A stretch of DNA of 64,000 nt from Aeromonas eucrenophila (GTDB taxonomy: Bacteria; Pseudomonadota; Gammaproteobacteria; Enterobacterales; Aeromonadaceae), in contig NZ_CDDF01000012.1 in assembly GCF_000819865.1 (NCBI RefSeq), positions 728-64,727 of the forward strand, written 5' to 3'. The position numbers and the translations under genes are program-made. Position 1 is the stretch's first letter; every line of letters starts with the position of its first letter. Below, piece after piece: positions 47,345 to 57,334 of the stretch. The notes beneath the pieces were generated by a model that made no database searches, had not been told where the DNA came from, and saw only the letters and a list, made by a program, of their open reading frames with translations.

Positions 47345-48730
47345 CTATGTATTGTCTTGTATCTTCTCAGGAGGATGGCTTTTCTCCAGCTTGATGAACC
47401 AGTGCTGGGCCAATTTTTGACCAGATGCTTTCTCCTGTTTTGTCATCCCTTTTTCCAGCTCATTGCCTGCATCGGTCGCGTCCTTGTTACCGTCGGTCGC
47501 AGCGAGCAGATACCATGCATAAGCATGCAAGCGGTTACGAGGTGCACCCCAGCCTCGCTCACGCATGGTGCCCATGCGATATTGCGCCTGTCGATGATTG
47601 GCATTGGCTGCCAGCCGATAGTGTTTGAGCGCCTGAACATAGTCCGCCTCTCCACCCAGCCCCAGCCGCAGCATCTCACCATAGGCATAGTGGGCCTCGA
47701 CGTTGCCCTGCAGCGCCGCCAAGGCGAGGCTCTGGCGTGCCGCTACCAGCTCACCCCGTCCTTGTTGCAATTTGGCCAGCTCGAGTTGTGCCTGGCTCAC
47801 CCCGCCTTTGGCCGCCAGCGTTAGCCAGTGCTTTCGCGCTGCCGGATCGCTCTGTGTCAGGCTCAGCTGATATTCAGCCTCGTGAGAGCCGTTGCTCGCG
47901 GCCAGCTCCAGCCAGTAACGACCGAGCGCAAGATCCTGAGCCACCACCTCCCCCGCCAGATAGGCTTGTCCCAACCACAGCTGTGCCTGGGGAGCACCGG
48001 CATTGGCGGCGCGCTGATACAAGGGGACAGCCTCGGCACCACTCGCCCGGCTGGCCAGGATCAGCAAGGCATCCGGTTGTTGCTGGGCTGCAGCCTTCTC
48101 ATACCAGCGCTGAGCGAGATCGGGGCGCTTGGCGACTCCCTTTCCTTGCTCATAACGCAGACCGAGCCGATATTGCGCCTCGCGGTTACCCTGCTCGGCC
48201 GCCTTCTCCAGCCACTCGATGGCATCGGCGTCGGCACCTAGCTGCTTGGCATACCACTCTCCCAACACCAGCTGAGCGTCCGCATGATCGCGTTTGGCCG
48301 CCTGCTCGAACCAGTCGAGGCACTCATCGACCAGTTTGCCCTGATGTTGCTGCCGGCACGCCAACCCCAGCTGATAGCTGGCATCCGCATTACCCAGCTT
48401 GGCCGAGCGCTGCCACCAGTCTTGGGCCAGCTTTGGATTCTTGGGCTCACCGAGGCCAGTCTGATACCAGCTCCCCACCTGCAGCGCAGCCTTGCCTCGT
48501 ACATCCGCATCGGCCGCCAGTGGTCCTGATTGATCCGCAGCCTGCTTCATCCAGCGCATCGCCTCGGGATAATCCGGCTTGGCCGCCAAACGATTGGCCA
48601 GCTCATATTGCGCCTTGCCCTGGCCCTGCTGAGCGGCTTGAGAAAGTTCAGACTCAGTGAGTGGTGTAGTTGTGGTGCAAGCGGTAAGCCAATAAACAGC
48701 CAATGCTAAGCATAAAAGGTGATATTTCAT
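47345..48730 (-). CDS. Sel1-repeat lipoprotein in the T6SS locus
   Basis: 461 aa. Lipoprotein signal LCLALAVYWLTAC (Cys18 as lipid site). The rest is a run of about ten Sel1/TPR-like units of roughly 36 residues, such as EWLEKAAEQGNREAQYRLGLRYEQGKGVA, here seen as WLEKAAEQGNREAQYRLG and WYEKAAAQQQPDALLILA. Sel1 proteins bind partners; in some T6SS loci they are immunity or accessory proteins. It stands alone between the Rhs immunity gene and tssB, without a toxin upstream, so its role is open. Envelope location is inferred from the lipobox. Confidence 0.8.
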   Translation of the reverse strand: MKYHLLCLALAVYWLTACTTTTPLTESELSQAAQQGQGKAQYELANRLAAKPDYPEAMRWMKQAADQSGPLAADADVRGKAALQVGSWYQTGLGEPKNPKLAQDWWQRSAKLGNADASYQLGLACRQQHQGKLVDECLDWFEQAAKRDHADAQLVLGEWYAKQLGADADAIEWLEKAAEQGNREAQYRLGLRYEQGKGVAKRPDLAQRWYEKAAAQQQPDALLILASRASGAEAVPLYQRAANAGAPQAQLWLGQAYLAGEVVAQDLALGRYWLELAASNGSHEAEYQLSLTQSDPAARKHWLTLAAKGGVSQAQLELAKLQQGRGELVAARQSLALAALQGNVEAHYAYGEMLRLGLGGEADYVQALKHYRLAANANHRQAQYRMGTMRERGWGAPRNRLHAYAWYLLAATDGNKDATDAGNELEKGMTKQEKASGQKLAQHWFIKLEKSHPPEKIQDNT

Positions 48731-48814
48731 ATATAGATCTTTAGATAATAAATTAACATACGTAAATAAAAATATTTACAATGGATTTTATAAAGATTTA
48801 TTCTACAACGATAT
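48731..48814. other. AT-rich leader upstream of the Sel1 gene
   Basis: Very AT-rich; the Sel1 gene promoter may lie here. Beyond it, 48815-49044 holds a transposase relic and 49045-49212 nothing I can name. Confidence 0.4.
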
Positions 48815-49044
48815 TTTATTTCTGAAGAAAATTATGCCTGTACCAATAATTAACCAACTGGTAGTGATTGAGCAATCTTGACTATAAGGTCATCGATGCC
48901 GATGATAAAGATCGTAGCAACTAGACTGCCTTGCCAACTGTCGAGTATCACTTTCGAATCGAAATTTTCACCACAAATGCGACAGATCACATGGTAGTAA
49001 GGCGTTTGCTGAAAACTTATTTAATATGAATGTGCAATAGCCAT
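48815..49044 (-). pseudogene. Relic of a REP-type (IS200-like, HUH) transposase
   Basis: From an ATG at 49044 the frame reads MAIAHSY, a TAA stop, then ISFQQTPYYHVICR and CGENFDS. Intact RAYT-type transposases begin with a like sequence ([24 protein letters not shown] from memory), so a codon before ISF has become a stop and a few residues around RRAFL are lost. Further on, VATIFIIGIDD resembles their LATVFAIDV, and after a frame shift LLNHYQLV recalls the HUH motif NHYHLV. The frame ends at 48850. Clearly decayed; homology is from memory and the short match. Confidence 0.6.
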
Positions 49045-49212
49045 AGACTAACTACTCAAGCCAAGTTCTGTTGCAGGGAGAGACTAAAAAGGTAGGTACC
49101 CCAATAGCTTGTATCTTCCTCAAGAAGAATATAAAGCAACCAATGATGATGAAATTCTACAGAAACAACCTTAAGTTTATACATGAATATATACTATGAT
49201 TTCTAAATAGGA

Positions 49213-49240
49213 CAAGACATCGGCTAAGGCCGATGTCTTG
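49213..49240 (-). terminator. Hairpin after the Rhs immunity gene
   Basis: Perfect 12-bp stem CAAGACATCGGC/GCCGATGTCTTG with a 4-base loop, 74 nt after the immunity stop. No clean T-run on the - strand (TCCTATTT follows), so termination is likely but not certain. Confidence 0.6.
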
Positions 49241-49313
49241 AAATGATATTTTCAGTATTATTTGAATTCATTGTTTGGAAAACACTATTAATATTAACTA
49301 TCACACATTTACT

Positions 49314-49664
49314 TTAGATAGAATCGACTGCCATTCTAAATGCTGAGAATGATACATATGCATCTGATGGGTTGGAGCTTTCTGCCTCAGTGCCTGCCAA
49401 CCATTCATCCAGTTCATTATCGAAATTACTAATCACCCACTTTAAGTTGTCTTTTATAACAGGTGATGTTCTATCTATAATTTCCTCTCTTTCAAAATCA
49501 TCTACCACTCCCCAAACCTCTACATATGGGATTAATGGCTTCAAACTATTTGGCACATCTGAAAAATCAATATCCGTTGTAGGAATGTTTTTCCCCAGAT
49601 CTATGGCTATTTGCTCAAGCTCATTACAAGTCAATAATTTTTTAGAACTGTTCATATCATTCAT
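49314..49664 (-). CDS. Immunity protein for the Rhs effector
   Basis: 116 aa, no signal peptide, acidic (many Asp and Glu), so cytoplasmic, as expected for an antidote to a nuclease. The ATG overlaps the rhs stop (ATGA at 49661-49664). AT-rich like the Rhs tip. No family recognised; the role rests on coupling, size and charge. Comparable to TsiI of A. dhakensis by position, from memory. Confidence 0.8.
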   Translation of the reverse strand: MNDMNSSKKLLTCNELEQIAIDLGKNIPTTDIDFSDVPNSLKPLIPYVEVWGVVDDFEREEIIDRTSPVIKDNLKWVISNFDNELDEWLAGTEAESSNPSDAYVSFSAFRMAVDSI

Positions 49665-52600
49665 TCCATCAATACCTTATTCATGCGTAAATACCAATCC
49701 CAGTATTCCTTTCTGATATCAGCTGGAACTTCAGCCGCATCAAACATTTTACCTGAAAGGGACTTGACTTCATCTTCAGTAACTTTACCCCAATCAAACT
49801 CCCCTCCCATTGATTTCCGCATGTCAGCACGCCACGTGTTATAAACACCAAAAGTTGCACGATGATTTGCTTCAGGCATTAGAACAGCAGGTGCTTGGCT
49901 AGCATCATACTCTGGGAAATTATGTTTCATCCATGCAGACATAACTCCATGATGAGAATTTAATCCAGGTCTAGGTTTAGGCATATTACCATGTTTATCA
50001 ACTGTGAACTTAAAGGCATGTTTAAGACAGTTAGTCGCTTTAAGCATTAACCCCAGCGGATCCACCCAACCAGTGGGATTGGGAGCGTACTGGTAGTTAT
50101 TGAGCCCACCGGCCAAGCCTATCGGGTCGGGGGTAATAAATCTACCGGTGTCGGGCTGGTAGTAACGGTGACGGTTATAGTGCAGCCCGGTCTCGGTATC
50201 ATAATATTGCCCCTGGAAACGCAGAGGTGTCTCGACCTCGGCCAGCTCTTGCTTCCAGACATTGCCATAGGCGCGATAGCGTACCTGCCAGGCGCTATGG
50301 CCATCGTGATGGGTCAGGGCCAGGGGAGTGCCCAGATGATCCAGCTGGTAGTGATAAACCTCGGCCTGTTTCCCTTCTCCTTCCAGCTGAACCAGCGGTT
50401 TGAAGCTGCCCGGCTCATAGATAAAGCTGCGATAAGCCCCGTCGCTGCGGCTCTCGGCGATGAGGTTGTTGGCCTGCCACAGGAACTCGGTCACCTGCTC
50501 ATCGGCGCCGTTTGTCACCGTCTTGCGAATGCGACGACCGAAGGCATCGTAGTCATAACGCGCACGGCTGCCATCGGGCAGCTCGGCCACAATCAATTGA
50601 TGCTGACAGTCGTACTCATAGCGGGTAAACAATCGCTGCGCTTTGCCGCGCCGCTCGGTGGCCAGACGACCAAACTCGTCATACTCGAAATGGCGATCGC
50701 CACTAAATAGCAGCCGGTTGCCTTGAGTGCGCGCGGGTTCAAATTGGTTGCCCTGGGTCTGACTCAGCAAGTTGCCGGCGGGATCATGCATAAAGCGCTC
50801 GGTCAACTCACCGCACACCTCCAGCAACCTGTCCAGTGGATCGTAGCGATAGTGCTGCTCTCCTTGTGGATTGCCGGCCGCCACCTGAGCACTGTCATTG
50901 ACACGCAGCAGATTGCCGGACCTGTCGTAACCGTAGCGCCGCTCGCGGGAGACCTGCTGGCCACGGTGCAGACGCAGTGCAGTCAAGCGACCCTGCTCGT
51001 CATACTCATACTGCTGGGTCAGTGCCCCTTGGCGACGACGCATCTCGAGGCCTGCCGCTACCTGATGGCGGGTCAGCTCGCTGCCATTAAGATCGATACC
51101 GCTTAACACCCCGTCCTGATAACGGTAATCGAGATGGTTGCCATCGGGCAGTCGCCACTGGGCGAGTTGCCCCATGACACCGTGCTTGAAATAACTGGAG
51201 GCCCACCCCTGATGCTCGGCAGTGAGGTTTCCGCCCTTGTCATATTCAAAGGCCAGCGGCCAGACACCGTCATCAACCCGGATCAGCTGGCCATAGGTGT
51301 CATAGGCAAACTGGATCTCACGGCCATCCGGCAGCTGTTTGCTGAGCAGTCGCCCCATGGCATCGCGCTCATAGCGGGTGACCAGCTCGGCCTCTTCTTT
51401 GCCGTACTCCACCTTCTCGCAAAGATGGCCATTCAGATCGTAGCGATAAGCGATGGTGCGCCCGTCAAAGCCGGTCTCCTGGGCCACCAAGCCATTGGGG
51501 TAATACTGGATGCGGTGCTGCTCGCCGTGCTCATTCTCGATTTCACTGAGAAACAGCTTGGCGTTGTCATAGCGGTACTTGAGTTCGCTGCCGTCAGGAT
51601 TGATGCGCCGACTGAGCAGATGCAGGCGATCGTGGTATTCATAACGAGTCTCACGGCCCAGCTCATCCCACTCGGCCGTCACCTTGTCATAGGGGTTGTA
51701 TTCGAAACGGCGACTACCGCCACCGGGCAGATGCACTGCCCGCAGGCGATCGGCTCCATCCCACTCGTAACGGGTGATAGCACCGCGGGGATCCCGGCGC
51801 AGGATCTGGCGGCCCCGCTCGTCATAGCGCCAGCGGGTGAGGCCGCCATCGGTCCCCTTCTCTTCGATAAGCTGGCCAAGGCGATTCCAGAGCAGTTCGA
51901 TGCGACTGCCATCGGGCTGTGCCACCCAGCTGAGTTTGCCTTGTGCGGTGTAGCCATAGCGGGTCTGCCGCCCGAGCGGGTCAACCCGGGCAATGACATC
52001 GCCCTGTTCATTGCGCTCGAAGCGCCACTCACGCTCACCTTGCACCACTTTGCGAACCCGACCATCCCAGTAGCTGTAGGCGGTTTCACTGCCATCTGGC
52101 GCAATTTCCAGCGATAACAACCCCGCATCGTCATAGTGATAACGAGTTTCCCCTCCCAGAGCATCGCAGGCCAGTACCTTCTGTCCCTGGTCGTTGTAGT
52201 CAAATTCGGTGATTGCACCGTCCGGATCCTGCTGGCGCACCAGACGGGCATTGCTGTCATGGCGATAGACTTCGAGGCTGCCATCGACGCTCTGAACCGT
52301 CACCTCCCCCTTGTCGTCATCCCAGCCGTAGCTGACGTCGAAGCGGGCGACGTCGCTCCAGTGGCGAATGGCGCGGGCCTTATTCCCCTCCCCTTCCCAC
52401 TCCCAGAAGAAGCCCGCGCCACCGGCGAGACGGCGCTCGAGGATCACCCCATCGGGCCGGTAGCGGTAGCGCTCCTGCTCACCCACCCCGTTCTCGGCGG
52501 CAACAAGCCGGCCCGCCTCGTCGTAGTGATAACGTTGCAGGGTCGATTGTGGCTGCCAGTGCAGGCCATCGAACTGCTGCAACTCGAGGGCACAGAGGCG

Positions 52601-54340
52601 ATTGCCCTGATAGACAAGCCGCAGGGCTAGCCCTCCCTCGTTCTCCAGCCAGCAGGGGCGACCCTTCTCATCGGCGCGCACCGCCAGCCGGTTGCCGTAA
52701 GCATCGGAGAGCGCGGTCAGACACCCCTCGTTCCCATGCCAGAAAAAATGCAGGAAAGGCGACCCCGCCTTGGCCAGGATCACCTCGTCATCAGTGTCGC
52801 CGAGATAGACGGCCGCCGACGACAGCCGGTTGGTCGCCATGGGCATCCTGCCGGACGGCAGGGGCAGCTCGATGGCGAGGGATTCATCATCCCACCAGGT
52901 CAGGGTCTCGCCGTGGCGCTCGAGTCGGTGGGCCAGGGAGTGACTCCAGCCAGCCCCCATGCCGCGGTCCAGCGCCACCGCCGAGGTGCGGTAAAGACGG
53001 CCAAAGGTGAAGGGCAGCATGCCAGGCAACTGGGCATCCTCCAGTGCCAGCAACTCTTCCCCCGTTACCATGGAAACGGGGCAACCATTGGTGCAGGTCT
53101 GGGCTTCGGGCTGGTGCGCCTGATCCGATGGCGTCCTGCCCTGCTTGGAGGCATCCGGGGTGTTGTTGACCTGCTTGATCTCGGTATGAGCCTCGAACCT
53201 GCGTTTGGCGGCGGTTCCCTGCACGACCTCGGTCATGACACCGCTATCCACAAGCTTGAGATCCGCCTTCTTGGCCGGATTGAGGGGAGCTACACCGGCC
53301 ACCAGCACTTTCTTGGCGCTCTGGGCATGCTGAACCAGATTGTGCTTCTTGGACATGGATATCAGGCTGGTCACAAGCACAACCATTCGAGCTTGTTTTT
53401 TGGCGGCGCCAGCCGCTTTTACGCTATATCGCACCGCCAACCCGGCCCCCCCGGTCAACACCACGCCGACGATGACGTCGATAAGCACGGTGGCGATCAC
53501 CTGGGTACCGAATTCGGTCTGCTCATCCGGCGGCAGCAACTTGACCCAGCTCACCAAAGCGTAAGCGTAGAGATAAAGCAGGGCCTCATCTTGCAGCACC
53601 AGCATGGCTGCCTCCATCTGGGAGGCTCCTGCCGCAGCCATGGCGGCCGCATCAACCCCGAACTCCGCCAGCTTCTTGGCATTGCCCACCGGATCGGCCA
53701 ACAGATCGTAAATGGTCTTGAGATCGTCCCAGACCCCGACCAGGGCCTTGCCGATACCGCTGACTGCGGCGAGGGAATGCGCCCCAAAACCGCCCCCGTT
53801 CATGGTGTAGCGGGCCCAGGCTGCCTTGTGTTCGCTCCCCCACTCCTTGGTGAGCCAGTCGATGAGATCCTGTTGCACGGGGGCATAGGAGGCAAAGAGT
53901 CCGTCTAGATCTGCCTTCTTCACATTGGGATAGAAGGTGACTCGATAAGATTTGCCGGGGACAAGCTTGCCCACCTCGGCGATACCCTTGGCATCCAGGG
54001 TTCCTTCCTTGGCCACGGACTCGCTGACGAAGCGCCCGCGATCCATCTTGCCCGCTTCCACCTTGTAGGGGGTATTGCCGATGGGGATAAAACGCACCGA
54101 TTCGAACAAATGCACCAGCCGCAAGGTGCCGCTCAGCGGGCACTGGGTGACGACAGACTGCGCCTTCTTGCTGTTTGATGAGACAGAGACCTTCTTGTCA
54201 CCCACCTTGATGGTCTGCTCCATGTCCATGCTGAGCAGATCACCCAGGAAGAAGCTCTCGGCATCCTTGCGATACTCTTTCAAGGCATTTCGATAATCGG
54301 CGATCACCTGGTTGAAGACGGCCTGACCGGCGTTGCTCAT
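49661..54340 (-). CDS. Rhs-family T6SS effector with nuclease-like C-terminal tip
   Basis: 1559 aa. N-terminal region of about 400 residues with a hydrophobic segment (TVLIDVIVGVVLTGGAGLAV) and no PAAR; then DUF6531-type start (GCPVSMVTGEELLALEDAQL), many YD repeats forming the shell, and the core end RFITPDPIGLAGGLNNYQY and WVDPLGL (1425-1431), where Rhs proteins cut themselves. The free tip is 128 residues, with NSHHGVM (1461-1467) and ANHRATFGVY (about 1491), an HNH/EndoVII-like SHH arrangement that suggests a DNase. The tip is AT-rich against a GC-rich shell. Delivered with the VgrG and DUF4123 protein upstream. Resembles TseI of A. dhakensis, from memory. Confidence 0.9.
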   Translation of the reverse strand: MSNAGQAVFNQVIADYRNALKEYRKDAESFFLGDLLSMDMEQTIKVGDKKVSVSSNSKKAQSVVTQCPLSGTLRLVHLFESVRFIPIGNTPYKVEAGKMDRGRFVSESVAKEGTLDAKGIAEVGKLVPGKSYRVTFYPNVKKADLDGLFASYAPVQQDLIDWLTKEWGSEHKAAWARYTMNGGGFGAHSLAAVSGIGKALVGVWDDLKTIYDLLADPVGNAKKLAEFGVDAAAMAAAGASQMEAAMLVLQDEALLYLYAYALVSWVKLLPPDEQTEFGTQVIATVLIDVIVGVVLTGGAGLAVRYSVKAAGAAKKQARMVVLVTSLISMSKKHNLVQHAQSAKKVLVAGVAPLNPAKKADLKLVDSGVMTEVVQGTAAKRRFEAHTEIKQVNNTPDASKQGRTPSDQAHQPEAQTCTNGCPVSMVTGEELLALEDAQLPGMLPFTFGRLYRTSAVALDRGMGAGWSHSLAHRLERHGETLTWWDDESLAIELPLPSGRMPMATNRLSSAAVYLGDTDDEVILAKAGSPFLHFFWHGNEGCLTALSDAYGNRLAVRADEKGRPCWLENEGGLALRLVYQGNRLCALELQQFDGLHWQPQSTLQRYHYDEAGRLVAAENGVGEQERYRYRPDGVILERRLAGGAGFFWEWEGEGNKARAIRHWSDVARFDVSYGWDDDKGEVTVQSVDGSLEVYRHDSNARLVRQQDPDGAITEFDYNDQGQKVLACDALGGETRYHYDDAGLLSLEIAPDGSETAYSYWDGRVRKVVQGEREWRFERNEQGDVIARVDPLGRQTRYGYTAQGKLSWVAQPDGSRIELLWNRLGQLIEEKGTDGGLTRWRYDERGRQILRRDPRGAITRYEWDGADRLRAVHLPGGGSRRFEYNPYDKVTAEWDELGRETRYEYHDRLHLLSRRINPDGSELKYRYDNAKLFLSEIENEHGEQHRIQYYPNGLVAQETGFDGRTIAYRYDLNGHLCEKVEYGKEEAELVTRYERDAMGRLLSKQLPDGREIQFAYDTYGQLIRVDDGVWPLAFEYDKGGNLTAEHQGWASSYFKHGVMGQLAQWRLPDGNHLDYRYQDGVLSGIDLNGSELTRHQVAAGLEMRRRQGALTQQYEYDEQGRLTALRLHRGQQVSRERRYGYDRSGNLLRVNDSAQVAAGNPQGEQHYRYDPLDRLLEVCGELTERFMHDPAGNLLSQTQGNQFEPARTQGNRLLFSGDRHFEYDEFGRLATERRGKAQRLFTRYEYDCQHQLIVAELPDGSRARYDYDAFGRRIRKTVTNGADEQVTEFLWQANNLIAESRSDGAYRSFIYEPGSFKPLVQLEGEGKQAEVYHYQLDHLGTPLALTHHDGHSAWQVRYRAYGNVWKQELAEVETPLRFQGQYYDTETGLHYNRHRYYQPDTGRFITPDPIGLAGGLNNYQYAPNPTGWVDPLGLMLKATNCLKHAFKFTVDKHGNMPKPRPGLNSHHGVMSAWMKHNFPEYDASQAPAVLMPEANHRATFGVYNTWRADMRKSMGGEFDWGKVTEDEVKSLSGKMFDAAEVPADIRKEYWDWYLRMNKVLME

Positions 54341-55068
54341 GCTTGAACCTCTTGCAGCAGCGCAGCTTCCAGCGCCGGAAATATTTCGGAGTCACTTAAG
54401 GGATTCCGCGCGACGAAGCGGGCAACCTTGAGCCGTAAATTGGCCTCGGGAAAGGACCAGTAGAGCTGACCATTCTGATCCGCAAGCTGCTGCATCAGGT
54501 TATTGATGAGGGGGCCGGGATCCTGCTTTGCAAGGCTGGTCGCCAGCGCTTCAGGCAGGCTCCACCAGGGGAAAGTCCGCGGCGCCTTGGCCTCGGACTC
54601 TGTCCAATGAAAGCCATGTCCAGCGACCCAGAGCCCGTTCAGCTCGGGCAACAGGGTGGTGAAGCCATCCCCCAGCTGCTCTGCAATGGGCACCAGATAG
54701 GCCCCCTCCCAGTGACGAAAGAACACCGTATCCCCCTGATGCCACACCTGGGTCAACCCCTGCAGATGGGCATAGAGGGTCGCCATGGGCTGCGCCGTCG
54801 ACAAAATGAATCCCCAATCACGGGCGTCCGTGCTGGCGGCCCACTCGATAAAGGAGCTGCCTCGATCGAGCTCGACCAGATAGGGCATGACGGGGTGCCA
54901 GTCTTCATAAGGGGTGCCGAGATAGAGCCCGCTGGGAGTGTGGCGGCCATCCAGCCGGTAGTAGTGCTGCAAAGAGTTGGCATCGCTCGCCCCCGCCAGC
55001 ACGGCATAGAGAGGGCGCTGATCACAAGCAGTGATCCACTCACTCAGAGAAATGGTCTCAGATCTCAC
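54337..55068 (-). CDS. DUF4123 effector adaptor/chaperone
   Basis: 243 aa. Family features: [13 protein letters not shown] near the start, [28 protein letters not shown] and [13 protein letters not shown]4123 proteins load effectors onto a cognate VgrG. The frame extends to 55116, but AAGGAGGG stands 6 nt before a GTG at 55068, so I take that start. It overlaps the end of vgrG by 11 nt and the rhs start by 4 nt. Confidence 0.9.
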   Translation of the reverse strand: MRSETISLSEWITACDQRPLYAVLAGASDANSLQHYYRLDGRHTPSGLYLGTPYEDWHPVMPYLVELDRGSSFIEWAASTDARDWGFILSTAQPMATLYAHLQGLTQVWHQGDTVFFRHWEGAYLVPIAEQLGDGFTTLLPELNGLWVAGHGFHWTESEAKAPRTFPWWSLPEALATSLAKQDPGPLINNLMQQLADQNGQLYWSFPEANLRLKVARFVARNPLSDSEIFPALEAALLQEVQA

Positions 55069-57103
55069 AAGCGCCCTCCTTGCACTTCTCGCACTCTTCG
55101 CAGAAAGGCGCCGCACTCTTCATGGTGGCGAGCTGAGCCGGACTCAGCGGTACCTTGGGTGCGGGAGGGACTGTGACCCCTTGGGGGTTGATGGGAGATT
55201 TACCTGCCCAACCGGAGCCGGAACCAGGACTGCCGCCGGAGTTCATCTTGATGGTGGGGCCCACCAGGGTGACGCCGCCGCCATCTACCTTGACGAAGCA
55301 GCCGCCGACCTTGACGGTGATTTCAGATCCCGCCTCCAGCACCACCTTGGCACCGGCCTTGACGTGTACCTCCTGCCCCGCCTGGGTGAGCCAGTTCTGA
55401 CCGAGTTTTTGATGCAGGGACGCATCCACGGTGAGCGACAGGTCACCCTTGATATGATCCCGCTTCTCGCCGCCCACAGTGAGATGGTCATTGCCCTTGA
55501 TGCGGGTCACCCGCTCATTGTCGATGTCCCTGTGTTCGTCGTGCTTGATGTGCCAGGCCGCGTCGTTCTCGATGAGCAGGTTCAGGTCTTTCTGACCGTG
55601 GATATAGATCTCTTCCTTGCCCGCCTGATCTTCGAAGCGCAGCTCGTTGAACCCCTCTCCCTGGTGGGTCTCGGTGCGCAGCACGGTGCGGGTCTTGTTG
55701 GCTGGCAACTCATAAGGGGGCCGGTTGGTGGCGTGATAGGTGCGACCGGTGATGATCGGCTGATCCGGGTCCCCTTCCAGGAAACTCACGATCACCTCGT
55801 GGCCGATGCGCGGGATGGTCATCATGCCGTACTGACCGCCGGCCCAACCCTGGCTCACCCGTACCCAGCAGGAGCTCTGGTCGTTAGAGCTGCCATAGCG
55901 ATCCCAGGGAAATTTCAGCTTCACCCGGCCGTGCTCGTCGCAGTAGATCTCTTCCCCTTCCGGGCCCACCACGATGGCGATTTGCGGGCCGTCCACCATG
56001 GGCTTGTGGGGCGCCTGTGGGCTGCCGATATGCGCACGCCAGGTCGCACTCGCCTTCACCACCCCGAACTCGTTGTGGTAGACGGTGGGGCCGCTGCCCC
56101 CCTCCTCCTCCAGCGCCTGGGGCTGCGAGCCGGTGTGGCGGATGCGCACGACTTGCCAATCGGCGTTGAGCACGCCGTTCGGGTGTTCGGTGAGAGAGAA
56201 ATACTGCCCCGGCAGCAGGGCCGCGCAGTTGGATTTGCCCTGACCGGTGACGGCGTCATTGCGCAGGGCGTCGAGCCTGTGCTGGGCAAACGCCTTGCCG
56301 CTCGGGTCCAGCTTGTAGCGGCCCGGGGAGTCGAAGTGCTGGTAGGTATCGCACTGATGGGATAGCTCGGCGCCGCGCCGCTTGTGAGAGAGGCCATAGG
56401 CCGGAGTCTTGAAGCTGTAATCTTTGAGCTCAACATCCGACGTCCGTACCGCTTCCCGGTAGTGGAATTGGCGTACATAGGGGCCCTGCTCCAGGGCACG
56501 GTTGCCGAGATTGAAGAAGAGCTCGGGGCCTGCGGTCAGGGCCGCCGCATCGTCGGCAAAGACGATGCGGTGTTTGCCGGCTTCGAACTCGTGGAAGTAA
56601 AACAGCCCCTCTTCGGCGGCAAGGCGGTTCACAAAATCGAGGTCCGTCTCCCGGTACTGGACACAGTATTCCCGCTGGGCGTGCTCGTTCTTGAGTGCGA
56701 AGGCGTAGTCCGTGATGCCGTGCTCTTGTAGCAAGATGGAGAGAATTTCGTCCGGCTTCTGGGCCTGGAAGATGCGGGAATTCTGACGAAGCCCCAGCCG
56801 CCACAGGGCCGGCTGCACCAGCAACTGATAACGGGTGCGACGAAAGCCGCTATCCCCCTGGGCAAAGTCGCTCACAACACCGCACACCCGCCGCTGCAGC
56901 TCTCCGTGGTACCACACCTGCAGCTCGCAGGGCTGGTCCAGCACGGCGCCAAAGTCGACATCCGACTGAGGGCTCGCGAGTTCCAGCCTTAGCTGGAAGG
57001 GGCCGTTTAGCGCCTCTTCCAGTGCAAACTCGGCCACCACGAAGGTGCTCTCGGGCAAGGCCCCCACTTTGACGGTGAATTGTAATCCTGTGCTGTCTGC
57101 CAT
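55058..57103 (-). CDS. vgrG: VgrG spike protein, copy 2
   Basis: 681 aa, same domains as copy 1 and nearly the same sequence to about residue 560. The tail after SGWAGKSPI is different: Pro-rich ([15 protein letters not shown]) and ending with a cysteine cluster [15 protein letters not shown] (Cys668, 671, 674, 679) that could bind zinc. A GTG at 57109 is in frame; the ATG at 57103 matches the copy 1 start. It leads the DUF4123-rhs-immunity set, its likely cargo. Confidence 0.95.
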   Translation of the reverse strand: MADSTGLQFTVKVGALPESTFVVAEFALEEALNGPFQLRLELASPQSDVDFGAVLDQPCELQVWYHGELQRRVCGVVSDFAQGDSGFRRTRYQLLVQPALWRLGLRQNSRIFQAQKPDEILSILLQEHGITDYAFALKNEHAQREYCVQYRETDLDFVNRLAAEEGLFYFHEFEAGKHRIVFADDAAALTAGPELFFNLGNRALEQGPYVRQFHYREAVRTSDVELKDYSFKTPAYGLSHKRRGAELSHQCDTYQHFDSPGRYKLDPSGKAFAQHRLDALRNDAVTGQGKSNCAALLPGQYFSLTEHPNGVLNADWQVVRIRHTGSQPQALEEEGGSGPTVYHNEFGVVKASATWRAHIGSPQAPHKPMVDGPQIAIVVGPEGEEIYCDEHGRVKLKFPWDRYGSSNDQSSCWVRVSQGWAGGQYGMMTIPRIGHEVIVSFLEGDPDQPIITGRTYHATNRPPYELPANKTRTVLRTETHQGEGFNELRFEDQAGKEEIYIHGQKDLNLLIENDAAWHIKHDEHRDIDNERVTRIKGNDHLTVGGEKRDHIKGDLSLTVDASLHQKLGQNWLTQAGQEVHVKAGAKVVLEAGSEITVKVGGCFVKVDGGGVTLVGPTIKMNSGGSPGSGSGWAGKSPINPQGVTVPPAPKVPLSPAQLATMKSAAPFCEECEKCKEGACEI

Positions 57104-57165
57104 CGGCACGCCTCTGCGATTAATCCTGCCCCGCCAGCGGGGAGTATCAAGGTGGGTGAGAGATC

Positions 57166-57328
57166 AGCCATGGCCGCCGTGTTTTCGCCGCCATGGCTAC
57201 CGCACGCCCTGAGGCGTGCGGTGGTATCAACGTCATGTTCTTTCTTGTGCTCGCTCAACGAGCAAACGAGCAGAAGAAAGAGGTGACCAGGACAGGCAAA
57301 GATGAGAAGCAGGCCGGTATCCCGGCCT
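57166..57328. repeat. Cluster of inverted repeats upstream of vgrG copy 2
   Basis: Three dyads in 160 bases: AGCCATGGC/GCCATGGCT (57166-57174 with 57190-57198), ACCGCACGCC/GGCGTGCGGT (57199-57208 with 57213-57222, 4-base loop), and AGGCCGG/CCGGCCT (57311-57317 with 57322-57328). They fill the gap between the 72-residue gene and vgrG. They may set the ratio of Hcp to VgrG transcript. Confidence 0.65.
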
Positions 57329-57334
57329 TTGAGA

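Noticed and set aside
57166..57328. Dyads considered as ends of an insertion sequence
   Set aside because: No transposase frame between them and the three dyads are unrelated to each other.
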